Source: DATLMR01 sp964615905
GTDB lineage: Bacteria; Acidobacteriota; Blastocatellia; UBA7656
Reading direction: 5' to 3'
NCBI GenBank assembly: GCA_964615905.1
Contig: CAZTUB010000001.1
Coordinates: 186,001-250,000 of the forward strand
Length of the DNA: 64,000 nt
Both the position numbers and the translations under genes were made by a program. The notes under the pieces are model-generated. The model ran no database searches. It was not told the origin of the DNA and saw nothing but the letters and a program-made list of their open reading frames with translations. Every line of letters starts with the position of its first letter. Positions within the stretch are counted from its first letter, which is position 1. Below are positions 23,285 to 33,211 of the stretch, piece by piece.

Positions 23285-26200
23285 CTACATACCCTTTCTC
23301 GATGATAGCGCGCCGCGCAAACGCCTGGGCGTCACATAGCGCGTATGATAATTCTGCCAGTCCTCTGCGTGGCGGCGATAGACCGGGTCGTCTTCGAGGC
23401 GACCGGGCGGACGGGTGTAATCCGGCTGGTCGTGCGACGGTAATGGTAGCACAGTCTTTGAAAACGTAGTGTTGTAATCGCCGTCTTTTTCCCACCCGTC
23501 GCCTATCAGCACGAAGTCGCGCACCCACCCGGCGGGCGGCGCGGGCGGCGCGGCAAATAACAGTGCCATCTCGTCGCCCGCGTTCATAATCACGTAGCGG
23601 TCATCGACCACAGTCAACAGCTCCATCACATCGCCAAAACGTGTGTGATAGCCGACAAGATCGAGCCACAACGGCTGCGTGGTCGCGAGTTTGTACTGCG
23701 GCAGTTCGGGCGACGATTTGTCTGCCTGGCTGACAATTGAAAAACCGCGATAACGAAGCTCCGCGCTCGCCGGGGCCAGTCGATTCGTTCTAAGCTCTGC
23801 GCCCGTCGCCCCAGAGGCCCACTCAATCGAATCCCAGTAGATTTCAAGGTTGGTTCGCACCCTCAACTTGCGCGGAGCGCCCGCCTGAAATACTCCGTCG
23901 AGGTCGAGCAGTATCGTCTTTGTCTTGCCCGCGGGGAATCCGAGGTTTTCTCGCGCCACGACCCAGCCGCCCCGCCCGTCGGGTACTTCAAGGCTCAGCC
24001 CGCGCGGCGGGGCGTGCGCCCCCTGTCCGAGCGCGACGTTTATGGAGCTGTCCGTCGGGTGTATCCATCCGTGAGCTACGAGATAGAGCGGGCCGGATAA
24101 AGGCGCATCCGGTGTAAGCTCGACTTCGACATAATGATCGCGCGTCACGCCTTGATAAGCGCCGCGCTCGAACGTGTCGAGATAGTGATTATCGCGCGCG
24201 GCTATGATGCCTGTAACGTCGTTGCCGAGATCGTCCACCGCGCGAAGTATAGGGCGCGGCGGCGCGGTAACGTAAAGGTCGAGCTTCGGTGGCGGGACGG
24301 CGAACCGCTCGTCGATAAAGACCTCGGTCCCGGCCGGGTGGTCGACGACCATCAGCGAAACGTGATCGAAGAAATGTGTCTCCCACAGGTCCGCCGTTAT
24401 CCTCAGATCGTAAAACCCGTCGCGCGGCGCAAGCTGACGCCCGCGAACCATCACGCGGTCTTCGGTCATAGCTACGTTGGCCGTGTCCTGCGCGTTTATG
24501 CGAAGCCCCAGCGGCGAGCGCCAGATGAAGTCTGTGACAAATTTCATCTCGTTGCCGTCATAAGCAAACAGCCACGGGCACGAGCCTTTCAATCGCTGCT
24601 CGGTCAAGATGGACTCGTCGGAGGCAAGCTCGTACTCGGCCTGGACGGTTCCGTTCGGCCAGACGATTCGAACGACATCCGATTGCGTCTTTTCTCCGAG
24701 CCCGAAGTGAACCGCCGGGCCCGTTATGACCTGCTTTTGAAAGAGCAGCCCGGCGCGCACTTCCATCTCGCCGCCTATGCCGAACGAGTTGATTCGCTGG
24801 TCGCCTGTCGATGCGACCGCGCGCGGTCGCACGATCTGGTAGTGATAATCCTTCGTGCCGCGACCCGCGAGCCTCACTGCCTGACCTTCCGACGAGAGAC
24901 CTGCGAGGTCTATCCGCCCGTCGCCCGTAAGGTCCGAGGCAGACATTACTCGCTCAGGGAAAGTCACAGCCGGTTTGAGCTTGCTTTGCTCATCGCTCAG
25001 CCAGACCGTGCCGCTCGCCGGGCCCGCGATTACCAGATCAACGCCTCCGTTATTATCCATGTCCGCGACAAACAACTTCACGCTCCCGACGGGCGTTGAT
25101 TCCACCCGCCGGATGGAGCGGTGTATCTCGTCAAGCTGCCAATCCCTGCCTTCGCCCTTGTCTGAAAGGGCCAGGATTGTGCCGCTGTTTTCAAGCAAGA
25201 CCAGATCTAGCACTCCGTTTGCGTTTAAATCGGCCGCGTTTATGGCCACGACCACCCCTGCGCTTCCAGGGACGGCGCGCTGGCGAAATTGCCCCGCGCG
25301 CTCATTGTCAAAGACGAAGAGTTTCCCTTCGGCATCGATCATCGCGCCGTCCGGGTCGCCGTCCCCGTCAAGGTCTGCCCAGACAAAACTGCGAAGCGAA
25401 GAGATGCCGGGAAAAGGCTCGATCTCTTTGAACGTGCCGTCGCCGTTGTTTCTGAGCACGACCGGCGGCCCGGTCGTCTTTCCAAGCACGATGTCGAGGT
25501 CGCCTTCTGATTCGATATCGGCGGCCCACGCCCCCGCGTAATCGCCGCCGGTTATCGCGGCGGGAAGGCCCATGCGCGAGGTCACATCGGTAAACTTTCC
25601 GCCTTCCGCCTGCTGAAACAGTCTGAGCCCGCCCGGTGTGGCAATCGCCAGGTCGTTTTTGAAATCGTAATTAAAATCGAAAGCGACCAGCCCGTCAGGC
25701 GGCGGTTGCCGAAACCCGGAAGGCAAGGCGAGAGTCACGTTGTCGCCGATGCGAATCTCGCGGTCGTTCGCCGTAACGATCACGGGCGAGCCTTCGGACG
25801 TTAATCGCAGGCTACCGACAAAGGCCCAACGTGAGGCAGGGTCCGCGCCGAGCGGCTCGACCGCGAAGCTAAGCCCCTCGTCGGGCGGGGCGGGGTTCGG
25901 GCTTGGATTCGGAAGCTTGATAAAGTGTGCGACGGGCTCGCCTACGACTTCGGGCGGGTCTTTAACGCGGGCGAGGCTCTCGCGGTAATCTGGAACTCGG
26001 ACGAGCACGTTTCGCAAAAAGGCGACGCGCGCGCCGGCCGCTTTCGGGTTCGGTCCCGCCGCAGCCGATTCGAGCGCCGAAAGCTGTTCGCGCACCTCTT
26101 CGGGCCACGCGGCGGCCCTCGCGCTTATGCGCGCAACCATTCGATTGAGCGCCTCCGCGTCGCCGCGTTTCGCAGCCAGACGCGTCACGTCAAGCTGGAC

Positions 26201-26746
26201 AGCAAGATTATCCGCCTCGCGGTCGAGCAGTTGCTCAAGGATGCGCTGTGCCTCCGCATCGCCATCGCCGCCGCCCTGCCGCTCTACCTCTTGAGCCAGC
26301 GCATAGCGCGCCTTCAAGTTTTCAGGGTCAAGCTCAACAGCGCGTTTCAACTGAGCGACGGCTTCGGCGAAGCGGCCCCGGTTGCTCTCAAGCAACCCGA
26401 CAAGGACCAGTATCTCGCTCGAATCGGGGGCAAGTTTTCGGGCCCGGTCCAACCTTTCGAAAGCCGCGTCCAGATCTTTCTGCCTGAGCGCGAGCAATCC
26501 CAGGTTTGCCCACGCCGCAGGCTCATGGCCGGCCAACTCCGTCACACGCTTGAGCTTCTCTTCCGCGCGCCCGTCCTCGCCGGTTTGCAATGCGGCAAGC
26601 CCGACATAAAACTGCGCGACCACGTCGCGATACTCTTTCGATGTGACGTCGGTCAGCGGGTCGGCACTTCGGCAGGCGGAAAAGAAGGCGACAGCAAGAA
26701 GCAGGCATACGACCGACACACGATTGACCGACCTTTGTTCGCGCAT
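23285..26746 (-). CDS. TPR / VCBS / ASPIC-UnbV lipoprotein with conserved C-terminal domain
   Basis: An 1153-residue lipoprotein. The lipobox FFSAC puts the lipidated Cys at 25. TPR units occupy about 40-240 (EPAAWANLGLLALRQKDLDAAF, RFAEAVAQLKRAVELDPENL). A VCBS/FG-GAP propeller follows (about 300-620), with DIESEGDLDIVL, DLDGDGDPDGAM and DMDNNGGVDLVI. An UnbV-like stretch is at about 642-702 (INSFGIGGEMEVRAG, VHFGLGEKTQSDVVRIVWPN). From about residue 719 (GSCPWLFAYDGNEMKFVTDF) to the end it matches the C-terminal domain of the 9533-13084 protein block by block. It is transcribed with the downstream CRTAC1 gene, the two ORFs touching at 23284/23285. Confidence 0.87.
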   Translation of the reverse strand: MREQRSVNRVSVVCLLLAVAFFSACRSADPLTDVTSKEYRDVVAQFYVGLAALQTGEDGRAEEKLKRVTELAGHEPAAWANLGLLALRQKDLDAAFERLDRARKLAPDSSEILVLVGLLESNRGRFAEAVAQLKRAVELDPENLKARYALAQEVERQGGGDGDAEAQRILEQLLDREADNLAVQLDVTRLAAKRGDAEALNRMVARISARAAAWPEEVREQLSALESAAAGPNPKAAGARVAFLRNVLVRVPDYRESLARVKDPPEVVGEPVAHFIKLPNPSPNPAPPDEGLSFAVEPLGADPASRWAFVGSLRLTSEGSPVIVTANDREIRIGDNVTLALPSGFRQPPPDGLVAFDFNYDFKNDLAIATPGGLRLFQQAEGGKFTDVTSRMGLPAAITGGDYAGAWAADIESEGDLDIVLGKTTGPPVVLRNNGDGTFKEIEPFPGISSLRSFVWADLDGDGDPDGAMIDAEGKLFVFDNERAGQFRQRAVPGSAGVVVAINAADLNANGVLDLVLLENSGTILALSDKGEGRDWQLDEIHRSIRRVESTPVGSVKLFVADMDNNGGVDLVIAGPASGTVWLSDEQSKLKPAVTFPERVMSASDLTGDGRIDLAGLSSEGQAVRLAGRGTKDYHYQIVRPRAVASTGDQRINSFGIGGEMEVRAGLLFQKQVITGPAVHFGLGEKTQSDVVRIVWPNGTVQAEYELASDESILTEQRLKGSCPWLFAYDGNEMKFVTDFIWRSPLGLRINAQDTANVAMTEDRVMVRGRQLAPRDGFYDLRITADLWETHFFDHVSLMVVDHPAGTEVFIDERFAVPPPKLDLYVTAPPRPILRAVDDLGNDVTGIIAARDNHYLDTFERGAYQGVTRDHYVEVELTPDAPLSGPLYLVAHGWIHPTDSSINVALGQGAHAPPRGLSLEVPDGRGGWVVARENLGFPAGKTKTILLDLDGVFQAGAPRKLRVRTNLEIYWDSIEWASGATGAELRTNRLAPASAELRYRGFSIVSQADKSSPELPQYKLATTQPLWLDLVGYHTRFGDVMELLTVVDDRYVIMNAGDEMALLFAAPPAPPAGWVRDFVLIGDGWEKDGDYNTTFSKTVLPLPSHDQPDYTRPPGRLEDDPVYRRHAEDWQNYHTRYVTPRRLRGALSSRKGM

Positions 26747-26810
26747 AAAAGAGTAGAAGCTTGCTTTCTAAACAGACCTTACGGGCGCTAAAGCATGACA
26801 TTCTAGCGCG

Positions 26811-26855
26811 TGCCTGACCGGCTTGCATAGACCCTTACGGCAAGCCGGTCAGGCA
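26811..26855. promoter_or_regulatory. 16-bp inverted repeat between divergent operons
   Basis: TGCCTGACCGGCTTGC (26811-26826) and its exact reverse complement (26840-26855) flank a 13-nt spacer. It sits between divergent starts at 26746 (-) and 26886 (+). It has no T-run and is upstream of both genes, so an operator, a cruciform or a leader hairpin is more likely than a terminator. Confidence 0.7.
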
Positions 26856-26885
26856 TTGTACACTCTTATCTGACAGGGCGCTTTT

Positions 26886-27659
26886 ATGACCCAAGATATC
26901 TCCCGGACAAAGGCATTGCTGTTACCGGCAATGCTTGTGCTGATCAGCCTTGCAATCTGGGCGGGGCTTTCCGCGCTTCGCCTATTCCCCGAATCGCTCT
27001 TTCCGTCGCCCGCTCAAGTCGCGCGAGGCTTCATCGAAGAGGTAAGGAGCGGGCGTCTGTTCAACGACCTGGTCGCGTCGCTTTTTCGAGTGACGACAGG
27101 GTTCGTGCTGGCGGTGGCCACGGGGCTGCCGCTCGGTTTGATGCTCGGCCACTCGCTGCGCGCACGGTTGATGTTTCTCCCGGCGATTAACTTCTTTCGC
27201 AACCTCTCGCCGCTCGCGTGGATACCGTTTGCGATCCTCTGGTTCGGAATAGGCGATCTCCCTGCCATCTTTCTTATATTTATGGCGTCGTTTTTTCCCA
27301 TAGTGCTGGCGACGATTGCCGCCGTGGCGACGATCCCTGCGGTCTATTTCCGGGTTGCCGACGACTACCACATAAACGGGCGCGAGCTTCTGACTCAGGT
27401 CACATTGCCTGCGATCCTGCCTCAGGTCATCACCGCGCTCCGCGTGACCGCTGGGCTTGCGTGGGTAGTAGTGGTAGCCGCCGAGATGATAGCGGGGCGC
27501 GACGGCCTCGGGTTTGCCATCTGGGACGCGCGCAACGGGCTGCGCATGGATTTGCTGGTGGTCGGCATGATAGTTATAGGTATGATCGGAGTCTCGATAG
27601 ACAGGGTTCTCGTCCGCCTGACGCTGATACCGGGGGTTCGCTGGGGTTATGAGAGATAG
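26886..27659 (+). CDS. ABC transporter permease, NitT/TauT type
   Basis: A 257-residue inner-membrane protein with about six helices. It has the cytoplasmic EAA-type loop GRELLTQVTLPAILPQVITALRV-T-AGLAWVVVVAAEM of nitrate/sulfonate/taurine (SsuC/TauC/NrtB) permeases. RLFPESLFPSPAQVARGF near residue 32 is the characteristic periplasmic lead-in. It forms the channel for the ATPase and binding protein downstream. Its stop overlaps the ATPase start by 11 nt, which signals a tight operon. The substrate is not predictable from the permease alone. Confidence 0.9.
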   Translation: MTQDISRTKALLLPAMLVLISLAIWAGLSALRLFPESLFPSPAQVARGFIEEVRSGRLFNDLVASLFRVTTGFVLAVATGLPLGLMLGHSLRARLMFLPAINFFRNLSPLAWIPFAILWFGIGDLPAIFLIFMASFFPIVLATIAAVATIPAVYFRVADDYHINGRELLTQVTLPAILPQVITALRVTAGLAWVVVVAAEMIAGRDGLGFAIWDARNGLRMDLLVVGMIVIGMIGVSIDRVLVRLTLIPGVRWGYER

Positions 27660-28413
27660 TCTGCTGCGGCTCGAAAACGTGTCGAGGTCGTTCGGGCCTT
27701 TGAAAGTCCTGTGCGAGTTGTCGCTCGAAGTCGCAGAGGGCGAATTTGTGGCGGTCGTGGGGCCGTCTGGCTGCGGGAAGACGACCATACTCAACCTGCT
27801 CTCAGGATTTGACAAACCGAGCGCGGGCACGGTTACTCGCTCAGGGCGCGCTCGCATGATGTACCAGCAGGACGGGCTTTTCCCGTGGCTCACGACTGAA
27901 GAGAATGTCGGGCTCGGCCTCAGGCAGATCAAAGACGGCCGCGAGCGCGAGCGGCAGCTGCGGGATATGCTTGAGCTTGTCGGGCTAGCGGGCTTTGCCC
28001 GTCACTACCCGCACCAGCTTTCCGGCGGCATGCGCCAGCGCGTAGAGCTTGCGCGCGCGCTTGCAGGAGATACCGACATACTGCTTTTAGACGAGCCGTT
28101 TTCTTCGCTCGATTACCTGACGCGGCTCAGGCTCAGGCGCGAGCTTGCGCTGATGCTCGAAGAGCGGCCCCGAACCGTCGTGCTCGTCACGCACGACATC
28201 GAAGAAGCCGCGCAGCTTGCCGACAGGGTCGTCGTGCTGTCGGAGCGGCCCGCGCGCGTGCGCCGCGTCGTGCGGCTCGGCTCACCTCGGCCTCGCGATT
28301 TGACCGAGCCCGAAGTGGTCGAAGCCGTCCACGAGATATTGACAGAGATGGGGCTCGAATCCGACCGCCGGCAGGATTCGGATATAGTAACCAGGGAGAT
28401 TATCGATGCTTAA
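27649..28413 (+). CDS. ABC transporter ATP-binding protein, NitT/TauT type
   Basis: A 254-residue nucleotide-binding subunit. Walker A GPSGCGKTT is at 38-46, the Q-loop is in MMYQQDGLFPW, the signature is LSGGMRQRVELARAL, and Walker B is ILLLDEPFSSLD, followed by the switch His in VTHDIEEA. This matches SsuB/TauB/NrtD-type ATPases. It hydrolyses ATP to drive import through the permease encoded just upstream. Its last codons overlap the ATG of the solute-binding protein by 8 nt (ATGCTTAA), so the three are one translation-coupled operon. Confidence 0.93.
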   Translation: MRDSLLRLENVSRSFGPLKVLCELSLEVAEGEFVAVVGPSGCGKTTILNLLSGFDKPSAGTVTRSGRARMMYQQDGLFPWLTTEENVGLGLRQIKDGRERERQLRDMLELVGLAGFARHYPHQLSGGMRQRVELARALAGDTDILLLDEPFSSLDYLTRLRLRRELALMLEERPRTVVLVTHDIEEAAQLADRVVVLSERPARVRRVVRLGSPRPRDLTEPEVVEAVHEILTEMGLESDRRQDSDIVTREIIDA

Positions 28414-29425
28414 ATCGGCGCTCGCGCGCTGGACTATCGGGACGCTCGTGGTCATAGCGGTGCTGGGACTGCTCAGATTCAAACCGTGGAGAGCGGTCGA
28501 CACAGGCTCCGCGCGTGAGAGGGAAGAGTTAAAGGTAGGCTTCCTGCCCGTCACCTGACACCTGACGTGCCCGGTCACGGATTACGCAACCCGGACCAGC
28601 CAACTGACTCGGTTCGAGTCACAGAGGTTCACGGATTTTCCGACTATAGTCGAGACGATCAAAGGCGGTCGGCTCGAAGCTACGTTTATGATCGCGCCGC
28701 TTGCGATGAAGTTGCGCGAGCAGGGCGTGCCGGTAAAGATCGTCTATCTCGGTCACAGGGACGGCTCGACCGTCATGGTGGCAAGCGATTCCGAGGCCCG
28801 ATCTTTGCGCGACCTCAGAGGCAAGACCTTCGCCATCCCAAGCAAGTACAGCAATCAATACCTTGTGATAACAAAGCTGATGCAGGACCAGGGCGTGAAC
28901 CCCGCCGAGATCAACTTTGTCGAGATGCCGCCGCCGGACATGCCCGGCGCGCTCGCGGTCAAAGCGATTGACGCCTATTTCATAGGCGAGCCGCACGCCG
29001 CAAAGGCAGAGCTTGACGGGACGGGCCGCATACTCTATCACGCGAAGGATATATGGCCGGGCTTTATATCGTGCGTGCTCGTCGTGCACGAGCGGCTGAC
29101 AAGGGAGCGGCCCGAACTGGTGCGCGACCTTGTGCGCGGCATCGCCGAAAGCGGCGAGTGGGCCGAGACGCACCGGGTGGAAGCCGCGCGCGTCGCCGCG
29201 CCATACTTCAGGCAAGACGAGCGCGTCGTGCGGCACGTGCTCACGCAGCCGCCCGACCGCGTGAGCTATCGAATGCTCACGCCGACGGACGAAGAACTCG
29301 GCCTGATACAGGAGATGGCCTTGAAAGCAGGGATTCTCGACCGCCCGATTGACATGAGGGACCTCGTCGACAGGCAGTTCATCCCCGCAAACATAAAACC
29401 GGCCAACATCAAGATTGACGACTGA
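28406..29425 (+). CDS. Solute-binding protein of ABC importer, predicted selenoprotein (UGA = Sec51)
   Basis: The frame from ATG 28406 to TGA 29425 is 339 residues long with one internal TGA at 28556-28558 (codon 51). Residues 8-25 are a membrane anchor or signal (RWTIGTLVVIAVLGLLRF). The first strand and loop read LKVGFLPVT-U-HLTCPVTDYA, then a complete NrtA/SsuA/NMT1-type binding protein follows: FPTIVETIKGGRLEATFMIA, DLRGKTFAIPSKYSNQYLV, IDAYFIGEPHAAKAELDG. In this fold the loop after strand 1 contacts ligand, so Sec51 with Cys55 (UxxxC) is placed at the binding site and could bind a metal or soft ligand or form a selenenylsulfide. TGA normally terminates here, so a code change is excluded. 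A nonsense mutation is the alternative. An annotator ignoring UGA would start at 28688 and lose the anchor. Confidence 0.78.
28556..28597 (+). promoter_or_regulatory. Recoded UGA with candidate SECIS hairpin
   Basis: TGA at 28556-28558 is followed by GGTC-a-CGG (28573-28580) pairing with CCG-GACC (28591-28597), a 7-bp stem with one bulged A and a 10-nt loop. The loop begins 22 nt after the UGA, inside the usual 16-37 nt window, but lacks a G in its first two bases unless the top pair opens. An alternative hairpin (TGAC/GTCA, 28563-28577) is closer than usual. The fit is weaker than for the AhpD-like gene. Confidence 0.5.
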
Positions 29426-29434
29426 GCGGAGCGG

Positions 29435-29463
29435 TTGTTATAGCTCTCCCGGTCATTTATACT
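29435..29463 (+). promoter_or_regulatory. Sigma-70 type promoter of CRTAC1 lipoprotein
   Basis: TTGTTA (29435-29440) and TATACT (29458-29463) are separated by 17 nt. The predicted start near 29470 leaves a 30-nt leader before ATG 29500. The gene can thus be expressed independently of the transporter operon ending at 29425. Confidence 0.65.
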
Positions 29464-29499
29464 TTTGCGCGTCCCTCAGTCCTTCGAAAAGTTGGTGAT

Positions 29500-31290
<1,791 letters not shown>

Positions 31291-31311
31291 CCGATAAAAG
31301 ACGGAGCGCAG

Positions 31312-32571
31312 ATGACGAACACAGCGCGAGCAACCGGGGTTGCTTCGGTTGAAGAGATCAGATCGCACTTCCCCGCGCTTGAGCGCGAATATAACGGCCA
31401 CCGCGTCGCATACTTCGACGGGCCGGGCGGCACGCAGGTTCCTCGCGTGGTGGTCGATCAGATGTCCGACTACCTTTTCAACCACAACGCGAACACGCAC
31501 TGGGCCTATCCGACGAGCGCGGAAACCGACGCCCTGCTTGAAACGGCGCGCGAAGTCTTTGCAGATTTCCTGAACGCCTCGCCCGCAGAGATCGCCTTCG
31601 GCGCGAACATGACCACGCTCACATTTCACCTGGCGCGCGCGCTCGGTTACCGCTTCGGCGCGGGCGACGAGATAGTCGTCACAGAGCTTGACCATCACGC
31701 CAACCTCGCGCCGTGGCTAGCGCTTGAGCGCGAGCGCGGGCTGCGCGTTCGCGTGGCGAGGATGACGACTGAAACGGGCCAGATAGACTGGTTTCACTTT
31801 GCGAGCCTTATCAATGACCGCACGCGGCTTGTGGCAATCGGCGCGGCCTCGAACGCGCTTGGGACGATCACAGACGTAGCTCGCGCCGCGCGCGCTGCAC
31901 GCGAGGCTGGCGCGCTGGTCTTTGTCGATGCGGTTCACTACGCGCCTCACGCGCTTGTCGATGTGAAGGCGCTGGATTGTGATTTTCTCGCCTGTTCGGC
32001 TTACAAGTTTTACGGCCCGCACATGGGCGTGCTTTACGGCAGGCAATCGCTCGTCGAATCAACCGAGTTCCCAAAGCTTGAGCCCGCGCCGGATTATTCG
32101 CCTGAGCGCGCTGAGACGGGCACGCAAAATCACGAAGGGATAATCGGCGCGGCGGCGGCGGTCGAGTTCCTCGCTTCGCTCGCGGACGTTTCGGCTCGCG
32201 GCGCAGTCTCGCGGCGCGAGCGGTTGCAAACGGTCTTTGAAGCGCTCGAAGCGCGCGGGCAAATTTTGACCGGGCGGCTCTGGGAAGGGCTTGGTTCGAT
32301 TGAAGGGGTAAGGCTCTATGGCCCGAAGCCTGGCGCGCGGCGCACGCCTACGGTCGCGTTTACGGTTGAGGGGCGCGCTTCGACTGACGTGGCGCGATTT
32401 TTAGCCGGGCGCGGGGTCTTCGCATCGCACGGCGATTTTTACGCGCTCACGGTCATCGAGCGGCTGGGCTTATTGCCCGAAGGGCTCGTTCGAGCGGGCG
32501 CTGCCTGCTACACCACCGCCGAAGAAGTCGACCGGTTGATTGAAGCGGTCAGGCAGTTAAGCTCGCTTTGA
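31312..32571 (+). CDS. Cysteine desulfurase-like PLP enzyme (VC1184 subfamily type)
   Basis: A 419-residue class V aminotransferase-fold protein. It begins with a lead-in typical of the cysteine-desulfurase-like VC1184 group (SHFPALEREYNGHRVAYFDG, PGGTQVPRVVVDQM). TELDHHANLAPW and VDAVHYAPHALVDV are the PLP-contact segments, and Lys in CSAYKFYGPHMGVLYG is the Schiff-base lysine. The members with proven desulfurase or selenocysteine-lyase activity carry a Cys near the C-terminus. Here GAACYTTAEEVDR offers a candidate, but its alignment is unproven. Sulfur mobilisation is possible, and a selenium role next to a predicted selenoprotein operon is speculative. It starts 22 nt after the CRTAC1 gene. 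Confidence 0.85.
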   Translation: MTNTARATGVASVEEIRSHFPALEREYNGHRVAYFDGPGGTQVPRVVVDQMSDYLFNHNANTHWAYPTSAETDALLETAREVFADFLNASPAEIAFGANMTTLTFHLARALGYRFGAGDEIVVTELDHHANLAPWLALERERGLRVRVARMTTETGQIDWFHFASLINDRTRLVAIGAASNALGTITDVARAARAAREAGALVFVDAVHYAPHALVDVKALDCDFLACSAYKFYGPHMGVLYGRQSLVESTEFPKLEPAPDYSPERAETGTQNHEGIIGAAAAVEFLASLADVSARGAVSRRERLQTVFEALEARGQILTGRLWEGLGSIEGVRLYGPKPGARRTPTVAFTVEGRASTDVARFLAGRGVFASHGDFYALTVIERLGLLPEGLVRAGAACYTTAEEVDRLIEAVRQLSSL

Positions 32572-32589
32572 AGATCGCCTTTCGATCTT
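32571..32589. terminator. Hairpin between convergent genes
   Basis: AAGATCG and CGATCTT form a 7-bp stem around a CCTTT loop, starting within the stop codon of the desulfurase-like gene and ending before the convergent gene's stop at 32596. It is short and likely a weak bidirectional terminator. Confidence 0.5.
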
Positions 32590-32595
32590 GATGAG

Positions 32596-33126
32596 CTAAA
32601 ACAGAAGGCTCCCTTTAACCACCCTGAAAGAGTTCAGAAATCTCTCGGCAGCTTCAGGGTCGGTCGTGCCTTCCTTCCTCTCGGCCATGACCTGATAGAA
32701 ACGGTTCTTGATGAAGTATAATCTTGCCATCACCACGAGGCCGTCATCGGTCGTGAAAGTGACCGCCCTTGCGGGGTGGCCTTCCAGGCTGATGGGCGCG
32801 TCGCTCAATACCTTGCCGCTTTTACCCCCAACAAGCGCGTCCCGCAGCTTGTCGAAAGTCTTGTCGGTCGCCTTGTGCTCGACACTCTCCTGCTTGTACT
32901 CGGTCCAGCTCACAGAGTAGGAGTTCCCTTCGTCCGTGGCAGAAACCGTGTAGGTTTGCACAGCGCCTTTCGGCGTGCGGGTAACGATATAACTCGTCGT
33001 CGGCTCGTCGGGCATCAGGGCTGAAAATCTGCCCTCGGCGGAAGTGAATTCTTTCCAGGTGTGGGGTTGCGACGTGTCCGTCCAGGCGCTCAAAAGGAGC
33101 AGCAGAGCTAGCGTTATCGACTGCAT
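32596..33126 (-). CDS. Small secreted protein of unknown function
   Basis: A 176-residue exported protein with signal MQSITLALLLLLSAW and an AGGAGG ribosome site upstream. The mature domain begins WKEFTSAEGRFSALMPDEP and has a beta-rich pattern ending YFIKNRFYQVMAERKEGTTD, then PEAAERFLNSFRVVKG. A strand of this kind, F.S.EG.F...FP followed by a late ERFL.SF, is common in small acidobacterial and planctomycetal exported proteins, but I know no defined function. It shares no operon with its 33212-35689 neighbour in sequence terms, though both are on the minus strand with an 85-nt gap. Confidence 0.7.
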   Translation of the reverse strand: MQSITLALLLLLSAWTDTSQPHTWKEFTSAEGRFSALMPDEPTTSYIVTRTPKGAVQTYTVSATDEGNSYSVSWTEYKQESVEHKATDKTFDKLRDALVGGKSGKVLSDAPISLEGHPARAVTFTTDDGLVVMARLYFIKNRFYQVMAERKEGTTDPEAAERFLNSFRVVKGSLLF

Positions 33127-33211
33127 GCGTTCCTCCTGTTAGAGAACTCGATCCCTTTCTGACCTGTGAACACGCCTTTATCGAGCGTTGGTTCCCGAAT
33201 TCTTCTCCGAG

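Noticed and set aside
26811..26855. Rho-independent terminator
   Set aside because: The repeat lies upstream of both divergent genes and has no run of T after it.
28556..28558. Treating the solute-binding protein as a pseudogene
   Set aside because: Only one stop occurs, the rest is family-like with normal operon overlaps, and an independent Cys-site UGA exists in the same window. A pseudogene remains possible but less likely.
31312..32571. Selenocysteine lyase assignment for the desulfurase-like enzyme
   Set aside because: The sequence fits the VC1184-type desulfurase-like group. No residues specific to a lyase could be confirmed.
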